Assembly (NCBI GenBank): GCA_946411635.1
Contig: CAMKES010000001.1
Location: 87,696 to 151,695, forward strand
Source: an uncultured Clostridia bacterium
Lineage (GTDB): Bacteria; Bacillota; Clostridia; Christensenellales; CAG-138
Length of the DNA stretch: 64,000 nt
Reading direction: 5' to 3'
Shown: positions 17,301 to 24,895 of the stretch, piece after piece
Position numbering within the stretch: position 1 is the first letter of the stretch
Layout: each line of letters starts with the position of its first letter
Translations under genes and position numbers: made by a program
The notes under the pieces: generated by a model
What the model was told of the DNA's origin: nothing
The model's database searches: none
Seen by the model: only the letters and a program-made list of their open reading frames with translations

Positions 17301-17628
17301 TCCAGATCGGCAGGTCCGTGTTCGCCGCGTGCCGGTTTCCGGGATCCGGCGCGACGACCGGTTCGACGGTCGTTTCGATGAGGCCCGTCAGGTTGCCGAC
17401 GGAATAGGATGAGGAGGCGGTCGTGGAGGGATTGTAGATCACGACGTAATCGCCCTCGTAGCCGTCGGTCGGATCGTTGTCAATGATGACGGAATTGTGT
17501 ACGCCGCGCACGGCGGAAGCCTCACCGGAGGCCGTCTCGGGCGCCTGCGGCGCGTCCGCAGCCGCGGCGGGCAGCAGCGAGAGAACCATAAGAAGGCTCA
17601 GAACGACACAAAACAGTTTCTTTTTCAT
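14368..17628 (-). CDS. secreted metalloprotease-like protein with dockerin domain
   Basis: 1086 residues. A signal peptide (1 to about 24, MKKKLFCVVLSLLMVLSLLP) leads to an N-terminal region, then a zinc-peptidase-like domain with HEYQH (289-293), the motif of M30 (hyicolysin-like) peptidases. A divergent InlB-type beta repeat follows (about 580-660), then a beta-rich domain (about 670-835), two Cys-x2-Cys segments (CSRCGRYF, CARCNAEE, about 860-930) and a C-terminal type I dockerin with two Ca-loop halves GDANCSGKVTAADAA and GDGAIDAEDAA (about 1018-1085). Dockerins bind cohesins on scaffold proteins, so it may join an extracellular complex; no cohesin gene is in the window. It has its own promoter (17696-17724). 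Confidence 0.9.
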   Translation of the reverse strand: MKKKLFCVVLSLLMVLSLLPAAAADAPQAPETASGEASAVRGVHNSVIIDNDPTDGYEGDYVVIYNPSTTASSSYSVGNLTGLIETTVEPVVAPDPGNRHAANTDLPIWKIDVDSLLDRPENAGTRRDPSLLKATSYAVGDTKTFEILGQYSPTGSDSMEFECLYVGEHCYIWTPTSSANNTYPLDEIDSSYAKMAADEFDSKFDLMQSSFGDHETGSGDGKLHILYYNIDEGWNGSGGYVAGFFYAYDLYYNDLPILNIDTYPGVYYKNPNSGNVYKRMKDTYSTMVHEYQHLINYSNTSGMATWLNECFSAAAEEICYPGSSVVSRIQSWENYYYSTNGDWLNPPAEFAYQSSFNLHNGYSMYNWSNGIDDVLALYAQVSFFAQYLFSRFGNTIYRQISDHFTSSETTAITNATGVNCAELVRDFRVAVTANAAQDQYGGIYGFKVQDGYNPSQYNNVQNPWDLLSPVVFTGSTCVVKGGGAITVKPVDGVFNPPSDADPNLVYIGIRLASPYTVTAISNNEAWGTVSVEDTKITAAPAAGYYAADYEVVSGTATAVIRGNIIRVTPESDCTIRVIFAPKPRYTVCFTASGTAQGQTTALHGDAITLPSSVSVNPDGWTFIGWTDTAIPDETDRKPVYAEPGAAYTVTADVTLYAVYSRVEQGVGAPVYELVSSAPSDWSGKYVITYRTANSSSSPMYVMKGVSVSSDGTAIEGTYNCDQYAVTGAVLNGTTLSDVSDAYVFTMEPHGNYYSIQNDATGTYLGENTGGYLAGYRTYSTGYCDWTPGTKSNASSATYAKGGNYPMIAMYIDGPYFWAGSSNNSSALFIRFWKATAGDATYYTTEPSGEHVHVLVHTAAAAPTCTEDGNTEYWYCSRCGRYFSDEQGANEITLADTRIPALGHDWGAWTVTTPPTCTETGVETRRCARCNAEETRTVEALGHHYGDPAYTWEETETGYRVTASVVCANDGSHTISETVDAEYEVVTAPAIGTPGSGRYTATFRDEHFTVQTKDVAIAAILPGDANCSGKVTAADAAMILRSLVGLSTLSAEGVLNAEVTGDGAIDAEDAAAILRYVVKLIPALPDA

Positions 17629-17695
17629 GGGAGTCCTTTCCTGTCAGCCTTTCTGACAAACCGTCATATCCGAGGATACCGTTCGAGTTATTTTT

Positions 17696-17724
17696 ATTAT
17701 ACCTGTTTGTTCCGCCGGAAACAA
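17696..17724 (-). promoter_or_regulatory. promoter of the dockerin protease gene
   Basis: -35 TTGTTT (complement of 17719-17724), 17-bp spacer, -10 TATAAT (complement of 17696-17701). It leaves a leader of about 60 nt that contains a small hairpin, CTGTCAGCC/GGCTGACAG-like, at 17641-17656. Confidence 0.65.
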
Positions 17725-17788
17725 GCATGCCGTTCGTTTTTCTTTCCGGATCCGGCCCCGTTCCGTACGCGCGGCGCGCACTTGTCAC

Positions 17789-17817
17789 TTGTACGGCGGA
17801 CGAATCTGTGTTATACT
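17789..17817 (+). promoter_or_regulatory. promoter of prmA-rsmE-mtaB-HIT
   Basis: -35 TTGTAC (17789-17794), 17-bp spacer, -10 TATACT (17812-17817). Confidence 0.65.
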
Positions 17818-17850
17818 GACTTGAAAGAGTTCCGGGGGAATACGAACGAC

Positions 17851-18807
17851 ATGAAATGGCTGGAGATCACGGTCTATACGACCGACGAAGGAATCGATAC
17901 CGTCTGCGCCGCGCTGAACGGCGCGGGGATCATGGGACTGTCCATCGAGGAGAGCCGCGAAAAGGCGTACGCGTTTTTGCGCGAAGCCGCGATCTTCTGG
18001 GACTTCGCCGACATGGACAGGATCGGCACGGACACGCCCTGCGTCAAGGGCTACGTTGCCGACTGCCCCGAAAACCTGCCGACCGTCGAGGCGGCGAAGG
18101 CCGCGATCGAACGGCTCAAAACGATGGAGCATGCCGCGGATCTCGGAACGCTTCTGACCACGGTGGTCACCGTCGACGACGAGGACTGGGCGAACAACTG
18201 GAAACAGTACTATAAGCCGCTTCCGATCGGAAGCCGGCTGCTCGTGCTGCCCTCGTGGGAGGCGCGTCCCGAAACGGACCGCATCGTTCTGAAGCTCGAC
18301 CCCGGCATGGCGTTCGGCACCGGCGCGCATCACACGACGCGCATGTGTCTCGAATTTCTCGAAAAGACCGTGAAGCCGGGCGATACGATGCTCGATCTCG
18401 GGTGCGGCAGCGGCATCCTTTCGATCGCGGCGCGGCTGCTCGGCGCGGCGAAGGCGACCGCGGTGGACATCGATCCGATCGCGGAGTCGATCGCCTATGA
18501 GAACGCCGAAATGAACGGCATCGGACGCGACGGCTACGAGGTCCTGATCGGCAACGTGCTGTCCGATACGCGCCTGCAGAAACAGATCGCGGGGCGGTAT
18601 CCGGTCGTCGCGGCGAACATCGTCGCGGACGTGATCATCGCGCTCGCGCCGATCGCGCGTCCGCTCGTCGCCCCGGGCGGCGTATTTCTCGTATCCGGCA
18701 TCATCGACGAGCGCGTCGACGAGGTCGTAAACGCCCTGAACAAGAGCGGCTTCACCGTTTCGGAGCACAGCCGCGCGGAGGGCTGGAACGCCTTCCTCTG
18801 CCGATAA
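17851..18807 (+). CDS. prmA: ribosomal protein L11 methyltransferase
   Basis: 318-residue SAM-dependent enzyme that methylates ribosomal protein L11. The N-terminal L11-binding part (KWLEITVYT...) is followed by GMAFGTGAHHTTRMCLEFLE, the PrmA hallmark, then motif I MLDLGCGSGILSIAA and AANIVADVI. ATG at 17851 has CCGGGGGAA upstream and follows the promoter. It starts a tight series, with rsmE only 1 nt downstream, all acting on ribosome or tRNA. Confidence 0.96.
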   Translation: MKWLEITVYTTDEGIDTVCAALNGAGIMGLSIEESREKAYAFLREAAIFWDFADMDRIGTDTPCVKGYVADCPENLPTVEAAKAAIERLKTMEHAADLGTLLTTVVTVDDEDWANNWKQYYKPLPIGSRLLVLPSWEARPETDRIVLKLDPGMAFGTGAHHTTRMCLEFLEKTVKPGDTMLDLGCGSGILSIAARLLGAAKATAVDIDPIAESIAYENAEMNGIGRDGYEVLIGNVLSDTRLQKQIAGRYPVVAANIVADVIIALAPIARPLVAPGGVFLVSGIIDERVDEVVNALNKSGFTVSEHSRAEGWNAFLCR

Positions 18808-18808
18808 C

Positions 18809-19525
18809 ATGCATCGCTTTTTTACGAATGAAATACAAAACGGAACCGCGACCGTGCGGGGAGAGGACGTAAAGCACATCGCGAAGGTCCTGCGTCTTCG
18901 CGCGGGCGACGCCGTGCAGCTTTGCGACGGCGCGGGGAACGAGTGCGACGCCGTGATCGCGTCCGTCGCGCCCGACGCGGTCACGTTCGACACGCAGCCG
19001 TGGAGCCGCGCGAAGACCGAATCCGAAACGCGCGTCACGCTGTTTCAGTGCCTGCCGAAGGCCGGCAAGATGGAAACGATCATTCAGAAATGCGTCGAGC
19101 TCGGCGCATCGGCGTTCGTGCCCGTGCAGTCGGAGCGCTGCGTCGTCGTGCTGAAGCCGCCGTACGCGGGACGCATCGAGCGCTGGCAGCGCGTGAGCGA
19201 GGAGGCGGCGAAGCAGAGTCGCCGCGGCGTGATCCCGACGGTCTTTGAACCGGTCGCGCTGGACAGGCTTTCCTTTGCGGAGTTCGACGCCGTGTTCGCC
19301 GCGTACGAAAACGAGCGCACGGTCTCGCTGAAAACGGCGCTCCGGACGCATCCCGGCAAACGGATCGCGATCGTCGTCGGCCCCGAGGGCGGATTCTCCG
19401 AAGCGGAGATCGGAACGCTCGTTCGCAAGGGCGCCGTTTCCGTTTCGCTCGGACCGCGCATCCTTCGCACCGAGACCGCGGGCATGGCGATGACGGCGCA
19501 GATCCTGTACGAGGTGGAGCCGTGA
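18809..19525 (+). CDS. rsmE: 16S rRNA (uracil(1498)-N(3))-methyltransferase
   Basis: 238-residue SPOUT (trefoil-knot) methyltransferase. The N-terminal PUA-like part HRFFTNEIQNG...HIAKVLRLRAGD and the C-terminal knot IVVGPEGGFSEAEI and LGPRILRTETAGM are typical. It methylates U1498 in the decoding region. It sits 1 nt after prmA and overlaps mtaB by 4 nt, so translation is likely coupled. Confidence 0.95.
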   Translation: MHRFFTNEIQNGTATVRGEDVKHIAKVLRLRAGDAVQLCDGAGNECDAVIASVAPDAVTFDTQPWSRAKTESETRVTLFQCLPKAGKMETIIQKCVELGASAFVPVQSERCVVVLKPPYAGRIERWQRVSEEAAKQSRRGVIPTVFEPVALDRLSFAEFDAVFAAYENERTVSLKTALRTHPGKRIAIVVGPEGGFSEAEIGTLVRKGAVSVSLGPRILRTETAGMAMTAQILYEVEP

Positions 19526-20790
19526 GAGTCGCATTTTACACGCTCGGCTGCAAGGTCAATCATTACGAAACGCAGGCGATGGAGGAGCTGTTCCGCGCCG
19601 CGGGACACACCGTCGTTCCGTTCGAGGACGTCGCGGACGCGTACGTGGTCAATACCTGTACGGTCACGCAGATGAGCGACAAGAAATCGCGTCAGATCCT
19701 TTCGCAGGCGCACCGCAGAAATCCGAACGCGCCGATCGCGGCGGTCGGCTGCTACGCCGAGGTCGCAAAGGACGCGGTCGCCGCGCTTCCGGGCGTATCG
19801 CTCGTGCTCGGCACCGAGGGACGGAAGGATATCGTGCGGCTCGTCGAGCGCGCCGCCGTCGGGGGAACGGTCGAAGCGGACTATCCCGCGCCGTTCGAAC
19901 GCCGCGCGTTCGAGGAGCTTTCCGCGCAGTCGGACAGCCGCACCCGCGCCACGCTCAAGGTGCAGGACGGCTGCGTGAGCTTCTGCAGCTACTGCATCAT
20001 TCCGTACGCGCGCGGCGCGCTGCGCTCGCGCACGCTCGAGAGCACGAAGGCGGAACTGATCGCGCTTGCCGAAAACGGGTACCGCGAGGTCGTTCTGACC
20101 GGCATCCAGCTTTCGGCATACGGCGCGGACCTGTCGGATCATCCGGAGCTTGCGGACCTGATCGCGCTTGCGGACGCGATCCCGGGCCTTGAGCGCCTGC
20201 GCCTCGGTTCGCTGGAGCCGCGGGTCATCACCGACCGGTTCCTGACGGTCGCGGCGAACAGCCGCACGCTGTGCCGGCAGTTCCATCTGTCGCTGCAGAG
20301 CGGCTCCGACACGGTGCTTGCCCGCATGAATCGCCGCTACACGACGGCGGAATACCGCGACGCGGTCGCGCGCATCCGCGCGTGCATGCCGGACGCGGCG
20401 ATCACCACGGACATCATCGCGGGTTTCGTCGGAGAGACGGAGGAGGAGCACGAAGAAACGCTGCGCTTCGTCGAGGAGATCGGCTTTGCGCGCATCCACG
20501 TGTTCCCGTACTCGCGCCGCAAGGGCACGAAGGCGGACGCGATGGAGGGACATCTGCCGCGCGCGCGGAAGGAAGCGCGCACCCGCGAGCTGATCGCGCT
20601 CGGCGAACGCCTCGAAGCGGCGTTTGTCGACCGGCAGATCGGGAAAACGGTCTCCGTCATCATGGAGGACGACGGCACGGGCTATACCGGAAACTACGTT
20701 CGCGTGCGCTGCGGCGCGGCGTGCGGCGAAACGGTCAACGTGAAAATCACCGGCCGCGACGGAACGGTCGCGCTCGGCATCATCGAATAG
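19522..20790 (+). CDS. mtaB: tRNA t6A37 C2-methylthiotransferase
   Basis: 422-residue radical-SAM methylthiotransferase. It has the UPF0004 domain cysteines in LGCKVNHYE, VVNTCTVTQ and AVGCYAEV, the radical-SAM CxxxCxxC in CVSFCSYCIIPYARG (about residues 151-165), and a C-terminal TRAM domain. The KVN motif after the first cysteine is that of MtaB rather than MiaB or RimO. It turns t6A37 into ms2t6A37 in ANN-decoding tRNAs. The start is GTG at 19522, overlapping the rsmE stop by 4 nt. Confidence 0.93.
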   Translation: MRVAFYTLGCKVNHYETQAMEELFRAAGHTVVPFEDVADAYVVNTCTVTQMSDKKSRQILSQAHRRNPNAPIAAVGCYAEVAKDAVAALPGVSLVLGTEGRKDIVRLVERAAVGGTVEADYPAPFERRAFEELSAQSDSRTRATLKVQDGCVSFCSYCIIPYARGALRSRTLESTKAELIALAENGYREVVLTGIQLSAYGADLSDHPELADLIALADAIPGLERLRLGSLEPRVITDRFLTVAANSRTLCRQFHLSLQSGSDTVLARMNRRYTTAEYRDAVARIRACMPDAAITTDIIAGFVGETEEEHEETLRFVEEIGFARIHVFPYSRRKGTKADAMEGHLPRARKEARTRELIALGERLEAAFVDRQIGKTVSVIMEDDGTGYTGNYVRVRCGAACGETVNVKITGRDGTVALGIIE

Positions 20791-20802
20791 GAGGAAACGA
20801 AA

Positions 20803-21138
20803 ATGTGTCTGTTCTGTAAGATCGCGGCGGGCGAGATCCCGTCGAAAAAAGCGTACGAGGACGAAAGCGTTTACGCGTTTTACGACATCGCGCCGCAGGC
20901 GCCGGTGCACGTCCTCGTGATCCCGAAAACCCACATCGAAAGCGCGCAGGCGCTGACGCGCGAGGACGACGCGCTTCTGGGACATATGTTCGAAGTCGCG
21001 CGTACCCTCGCATCGGAAAACGGACTTGACAAAACGGGCTATCGCCTGATCACAAACGTCGGCGCGGACGCGGGACAGAGCGTACCGCATCTGCATCTGC
21101 ATCTGATCGGCGGCAAAACGCTGAAGTGGGACAACTGA
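20803..21138 (+). CDS. HIT family nucleotide-binding protein (HinT-like)
   Basis: 111 residues with the histidine triad HLHLHL in SVPHLHLHLIGG near the end and an N-terminal Zn-type Cys pair (CLFCKI). HinT proteins hydrolyse AMP-lysine-like phosphoramidates. A strong AGGAGG lies upstream, 12 nt after mtaB, so it closes the prmA operon. Confidence 0.93.
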   Translation: MCLFCKIAAGEIPSKKAYEDESVYAFYDIAPQAPVHVLVIPKTHIESAQALTREDDALLGHMFEVARTLASENGLDKTGYRLITNVGADAGQSVPHLHLHLIGGKTLKWDN

Positions 21139-21142
21139 ACGG

Positions 21143-21171
21143 TTGCATTTTCGACGCGATTCGCGTATAAT
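21143..21171 (+). promoter_or_regulatory. promoter of murC
   Basis: -35 TTGCAT (21143-21148), 17-bp spacer, perfect -10 TATAAT (21166-21171). Confidence 0.75.
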
Positions 21172-21201
21172 GAACCGGATTCAAAGCAGTGGGGAGTAGC
21201 T

Positions 21202-22566
21202 ATGACGGCATCATTGGACGAGGCAAAACGGATTCATTGCATCGGGATCGGCGGCTGCAGCATGAGCGGCATCGCGCGGATCCTGAAGGCGCAGGGGCAT
21301 GAGGTCACGGGAAGCGACCGCGGCACGACGCAGTTCACCGACCGGCTGGAACGCGACGGCATCAAGGTGTATTACGGGCACAAAGCCGAACAGGCGAAGG
21401 ACGCCGATCTGATCGTCTATTCCGCGGCGATCAAGCCGGACAACGTCGAGCGCGTTTACGCGCGCGAGCACGGCATTCCGGAACTCGAACGCAGCGTTGC
21501 GCTCGGGCAGCTTTCCGCGCGGTTTCACGAGGTCGTCGCCGTTGCGGGCTGCCACGGAAAGACCACGATCACGTCCATGCTCGCGTTCGTCAACGAGATC
21601 GCGGATCTCGACGCGACGGTGCACGTCGGCGGGTTCATGGATCTGCTGGGCGGCGGCGTGCGGCTCGGCAAGAGCGATCTGTTCATCACCGAAGCCTGCG
21701 AATATGTCGAGAGCTTTCTGACGCTCAAGCCCACGATCGCGATCATCAACAACATCGACAACGATCATCTCGACTATTTCGGCGACATGGACCACATCGT
21801 CGCCGCGTTCCGCAAATTCCTCGCGCTCGTTCCGGAGGACGGGCACGTGCTCGCCTGCACCGACGACGCGTACGTACGCGGTCTTCTGCCGGAGATCCGG
21901 CGTCCGGTCGTCACCTACGGGCTTTCCGAGGGCGACGTGCACGCCGACGCGATCGAATACGACGCGCTCGGACATCCGTCGTTCGACCTTTACGATCATG
22001 GCGAAAAGATCGGCCGCGTGACGCTGCGCGTGCCCGGCCGGCACAACGTGATCAACGCGCTTGCGGTTTACGCCGCGTCGAAGCTCTGCGGCGTGTCGTT
22101 CGGCGACTACGCCGAGGCGATGGAGCGCTTCCGCAACACGAGCCGCCGCTTCGAACTGCTCGGCGAAAAGAACGGCGTCAGGATCTTTCACGACTACGGG
22201 CATCATCCGAACGAGATCAGAGAGACGCTTGCCGCCGCGACGCACGTGCCGCACGGCAGGATCTTCTGCGTGTTCCAGTGCAACAGCTACACCCGCGCGC
22301 GCACGCTGTTCTGCGAGAACGTCACGTGCTTCAGGGACGCGGACGAGGTCCTCGTGCCGGACATCTATCCGGGCCGCGAGGTCGACACCGGCGTCGTGCA
22401 TGCGCGCGACATGGTCGACGGCATCAACCGCGAATCGCATAACGCGAAGTATCTCGGCACGTTCGAGAATATCGCGGCGTATCTCGACGAACACGCGAAG
22501 GCGGGGGATATCGTCATCACGGTCGGCAGCGGCGACGTATACCGTCAGTCGCAGAAGCTGCTGTAA
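21202..22566 (+). CDS. murC: UDP-N-acetylmuramate--L-alanine ligase
   Basis: 454-residue Mur ligase adding the first amino acid of the peptidoglycan stem peptide in the cytosol. It has the N-terminal Rossmann motif GIGGCSMSGIARILKAQGH, the ATP loop GCHGKTTITSML (about residues 113-124) and the C-terminal HDYGHHPNEI that distinguishes MurC-type enzymes. ATG at 21202 has GGGGAG upstream. Monocistronic, with its own promoter and terminator. Confidence 0.96.
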   Translation: MTASLDEAKRIHCIGIGGCSMSGIARILKAQGHEVTGSDRGTTQFTDRLERDGIKVYYGHKAEQAKDADLIVYSAAIKPDNVERVYAREHGIPELERSVALGQLSARFHEVVAVAGCHGKTTITSMLAFVNEIADLDATVHVGGFMDLLGGGVRLGKSDLFITEACEYVESFLTLKPTIAIINNIDNDHLDYFGDMDHIVAAFRKFLALVPEDGHVLACTDDAYVRGLLPEIRRPVVTYGLSEGDVHADAIEYDALGHPSFDLYDHGEKIGRVTLRVPGRHNVINALAVYAASKLCGVSFGDYAEAMERFRNTSRRFELLGEKNGVRIFHDYGHHPNEIRETLAAATHVPHGRIFCVFQCNSYTRARTLFCENVTCFRDADEVLVPDIYPGREVDTGVVHARDMVDGINRESHNAKYLGTFENIAAYLDEHAKAGDIVITVGSGDVYRQSQKLL

Positions 22567-22580
22567 AACGAAACGCATCG

Positions 22581-22604
22581 GGCGGCCGGAAGGGGCCGCC
22601 TTTT
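22581..22604 (+). terminator. terminator of murC
   Basis: Stem ggcggcc/ggccgcc (22581-22587 with 22594-22600) followed by TTTT. Confidence 0.75.
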
Positions 22605-22642
22605 CTGTTTCGAAGATATATGAAAAAAACAAAAATCGGGGG

Positions 22643-22671
22643 TTGACAATTCGACGGGGAAGGACTAAAAT
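22643..22671 (+). promoter_or_regulatory. promoter of tRNA-Arg
   Basis: Perfect -35 TTGACA (22643-22648), 17-bp spacer, -10 TAAAAT (22666-22671), about 16 nt before the mature tRNA start plus short leader. Confidence 0.7.
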
Positions 22672-22693
22672 AATCAAGCACGAAAAAGTGTAT

Positions 22694-22769
22694 GCGCTTG
22701 TAGCTCAGTGGATAGAGTGCCCGGCTACGAACCGGTAGGTCGCAGGTTCGAATCCTGCCAGGCGCGCCA
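22694..22769 (+). tRNA. tRNA-Arg (anticodon ACG)
   Basis: 76-nt cloverleaf: acceptor GCGCTTG pairs with CAGGCGC, D arm starts TAGCTCAG, anticodon loop CTACGAA with ACG at 22727-22729, T arm GCAGG/TTCGAAT/CCTGC, discriminator G and encoded CCA. The first anticodon-stem pair (27-43) is a C-U mismatch. ACG (inosine-modified) reads CGU, CGC and CGA. It has its own promoter and a strong terminator hairpin 1 nt downstream. Confidence 0.97.
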
Positions 22770-22770
22770 C

Positions 22771-22815
22771 GTCGCCGCGAACGTCGAATCGTTCGCGGCG
22801 ACATTTCTCTTTTTG
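22771..22815 (+). terminator. terminator hairpin of tRNA-Arg (copy 1)
   Basis: Perfect 13-bp stem (22771-22783 with 22790-22802), loop tcgaat, then a T-rich tract. A near-identical hairpin recurs at 22983-23008. Confidence 0.85.
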
Positions 22816-22823
22816 GAGAAAAT

Positions 22824-22945
22824 GTCATCGCTCATCCTCTTCGCCATAGCGCCTCTCCGCAAAAGGAGGCTTCCCCTTGAGGGGAAGCTGTCGGCAAAGC
22901 TGACGGATGAGGTGTTTTGCGCTGCGCGCCGCTCATCTTTTCCGC
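22824..22945. repeat. intergenic palindromic repeat element
   Basis: A non-coding stretch made of consecutive small hairpins: cttcccc/ggggaag (22870-22887) and gtcggc/gctgac (22890-22904), followed by ggatgaggtg. This module is like the dispersed intergenic repeats seen in many gut Clostridia (a hairpin followed by an agctgacggatgaggt-like tail). Only one copy is in the window, so dispersion cannot be shown here. Confidence 0.55.
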
Positions 22946-22982
22946 AAAAATCCTGCTTGTCGGCAAGTCTGTTGTCACAGCC

Positions 22983-23015
22983 GCCGCGAACGTCGAACCG
23001 TTCGCGGCTTTTTTT
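22983..23015 (+). terminator. second terminator hairpin (copy 2)
   Basis: 10-bp stem gccgcgaacg/cgttcgcggc (22983-22992 with 22999-23008), loop tcgaac, then seven T. It shares nearly its whole stem-loop with the hairpin at 22771-22802, so the two flank the 180 bp that contain the repeat. Confidence 0.8.
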
Positions 23016-23045
23016 GACGGAAAGCGCCGTTTGTTTTCACAGTAA

Positions 23046-23282
23046 TTACAGTTTCATTACAACTGCATCGATAAAACGCGCGAGGAAAGAGCGGACGACT
23101 ACGCGCCGGACTGGGACTATGAATGCGTGATCGCAGCGGTCTCGCCGGACGGCGTGCTGCTCTCGCTCAACTGGCGCGGCTCGGCAAAGGTGACGGAGAC
23201 GGTCGCAAAGACGACGACGCTGCTGTCCTATGAGGAGATCTCGGATATTTTCCGGCAGCAGATGAACCGCAGCAAAGGATAG
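23046..23282 (+). pseudogene. C-terminal fragment of a lipoprotein-type gene (DUF6034-like)
   Basis: An open frame of 78 codons without a start codon or ribosome binding site, preceded by a stop. It reads clearly as protein: ADDYAPDWDYECVIAAVSPDG, then LSLNWRGSAKVTETV and LLSYEEISDIFRQQM. The pattern (acidic DDYAP, then a GVLLSLNW strand, then ETV and a final SYEEISDIF helix) is like the C-terminal half of DUF6034-type secreted lipoproteins in Clostridia; the family name is my inference. The 5' part is missing, apparently replaced by the repeat/hairpin region. Confidence 0.65.
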
Positions 23283-23306
23283 TGAAGTTCAAGCCGCAGG
23301 CAAAAG

Positions 23307-23334
23307 AAAAAAGCCCCGCAAACGCGGGGCTTTT
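23307..23334 (-). terminator. terminator of the zinc-ribbon membrane protein gene
   Basis: Stem gccccgc/gcggggc (23313-23319 with 23324-23330), A-run on one side and TTTT on the other, so it may also end rightward transcription. Confidence 0.8.
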
Positions 23335-23345
23335 GTGCGGATGGA

Positions 23346-24164
23346 TTACCAGCCGTAGGAGCTGTAAGCGGCTCTCAAAGCCGACTTGATGCTCGCGCCG
23401 ACGCCGGCCTGCATGAACAGGTAAGCGACCAGCACGACGAGGAACGCGACGACCAGGAACGTAAGGATGAAGACCAGGAACTTGACTTCGCCCTTTTCGG
23501 AATTCTTCCGGACTGCGAAGTAGAGCAGGAAGACCTGCATCAGCAGCGCCGCCGCGAGGAACGGGATGATGAGGACGCCCCAGAGGAGACCGAGCAGCAT
23601 GTTGAGAACGCAGACGATCGTGACCGGGATCGTGGAATACGCAACGGTGTTCAGCGCGCCGATGACAGGCTGATTGCCGCGGTGGAAGATCTTTTCAAGA
23701 AGCAGATATGCGCCGAAAACGATCGCATTTGCAAGGATCGAAACCAGCAGACCGAACAGCAGGAAGAATCCGAAGTTGAACATCTGACCCATTCCGGAAG
23801 CGCCCATAACGGAGGCATACTCCGATACGCTTGCACCGGCTGCGCTGGCGATCGGCCCGAGAATGAGACCGAAAACGCTCAGAACGAACTGGCCGGGATT
23901 CAGCGCGAACGAAAGCGCAAAGAACAGGACGTTTGCACCGAGCAGGATCGACCATTCATGCGTCTTGCTTTCGCCGACGATGGAAAGACCGGCTTCGGGC
24001 TTCGGCGAGAAGAACGCCTTGATCGCGTTCAGAAGGTTCGTAAAGATCTGGGGCGTGGGCTGCGCGGTCTTCTGGACCGGCGCCTTGCCCGCAACGGGCG
24101 CGCCGCAGTTTCTGCAGAACGTGGAATCGTCCGGGATCTGGGATCCGCATTTTTGACAGAACAT
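23346..24164 (-). CDS. zinc-ribbon, Yip1-like polytopic membrane protein
   Basis: 272-residue protein. The N-terminus is a zinc ribbon (MFCQKCGSQIPDDSTFCRNCG, two CxxC pairs), followed by a Pro/Gln linker and five or six membrane segments (about 85-265), as in Yip1-domain proteins of Firmicutes. Function unknown; probably a membrane-organising or sensing protein. ATG at 24164 is chosen over the upstream in-frame start because AAGGAG lies 7 nt before it and the zinc ribbon then begins at residue 3. Own promoter at 24222-24250. Confidence 0.85.
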   Translation of the reverse strand: MFCQKCGSQIPDDSTFCRNCGAPVAGKAPVQKTAQPTPQIFTNLLNAIKAFFSPKPEAGLSIVGESKTHEWSILLGANVLFFALSFALNPGQFVLSVFGLILGPIASAAGASVSEYASVMGASGMGQMFNFGFFLLFGLLVSILANAIVFGAYLLLEKIFHRGNQPVIGALNTVAYSTIPVTIVCVLNMLLGLLWGVLIIPFLAAALLMQVFLLYFAVRKNSEKGEVKFLVFILTFLVVAFLVVLVAYLFMQAGVGASIKSALRAAYSSYGW

Positions 24165-24221
24165 ATCATTTCTCCTTATCGTCAAATACTCGCGGACCGA
24201 TACCCCGTCCGCTATGAAAAT

Positions 24222-24250
24222 ATTATATCATGCGTTTTTCTTCGATGCAA
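24222..24250 (-). promoter_or_regulatory. promoter of the zinc-ribbon membrane protein gene
   Basis: -35 TTGCAT (complement of 24245-24250), 17-bp spacer, -10 TATAAT (complement of 24222-24227). Confidence 0.7.
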
Positions 24251-24440
24251 CAGAAAAAAAGAGAATCGCACGAAATCCGATGCGCTTTTCGACGGAAAAA
24301 CGACTTTTGCCCGGGCGCGGCGCTAAAATTCGTAATTTCGTAACAATCCGTTCGATTTTTTTTTGCAAATTCGGGTTATAATGAAGAAAAATAATAGGAT
24401 GCGCGGAACGTGTCCTTTTTTCGGAACGGGAGGAAACGGT

Positions 24441-24755
24441 ATGCATATTGCTCTTGGTATTATTATGATCCTGATCGCGCTGGTTCTCGGCTTTTTCGGT
24501 TACATGATCGCCATGCGCGGCAAATACGCACTGATCACCAACTACGTCATGGAGCGTCACGCCGGCAAGGTTGACAGCGCGTATGCGCAGCGCGTCGGCT
24601 GGATCGAGCTGTTCGGAGCGGTCTATTTCCTGCTGTTCGGCATTCTTGCGCTGTGCTTATCGGACCCCTTTGCGCTGGCGGTGTTCATCATCGGCATCGT
24701 ACTGTTCGCCGCGGCGGCGATTCTGAACTTCCTGCTCGGCAAGCGCATGAACTGA
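24441..24755 (+). CDS. DUF3784-like small membrane protein
   Basis: 104 residues with three membrane segments (about 3-25, 53-73, 77-98) separated by a short hydrophilic loop (ALITNYVMERHAGKVDSAYAQR). The arrangement resembles DUF3784 family proteins; no function is known. ATG at 24441 has GGGAGGAAAC upstream. A TATAAT box at 24377-24382 probably drives it, although its -35 is weak. A strong terminator follows. Confidence 0.78.
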   Translation: MHIALGIIMILIALVLGFFGYMIAMRGKYALITNYVMERHAGKVDSAYAQRVGWIELFGAVYFLLFGILALCLSDPFALAVFIIGIVLFAAAAILNFLLGKRMN

Positions 24756-24771
24756 TTCGGGCCCTTCGTTT

Positions 24772-24803
24772 CGGAGACGTTTATTCGGCGTCTCCGTTTT
24801 TTT
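24772..24803 (+). terminator. terminator of the DUF3784-like gene
   Basis: 8-bp stem cggagacg/cgtctccg (24772-24779 with 24789-24796) followed by seven T. Confidence 0.85.
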
Positions 24804-24846
24804 GTTGCCGCAGAGGAAAAATATCGCGGATCCCGAAAGAAAACGC

Positions 24847-24875
24847 TTGCTTTTTGAGAGACGCGATGATACAAT
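24847..24875 (+). promoter_or_regulatory. promoter of the SAM riboswitch-metK transcript
   Basis: -35 TTGCTT (24847-24852), 17-bp spacer, -10 TACAAT (24870-24875), giving a start about 14 nt before the riboswitch. Confidence 0.75.
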
Positions 24876-24895
24876 ACCCCCGAAAAAAGAATAGC

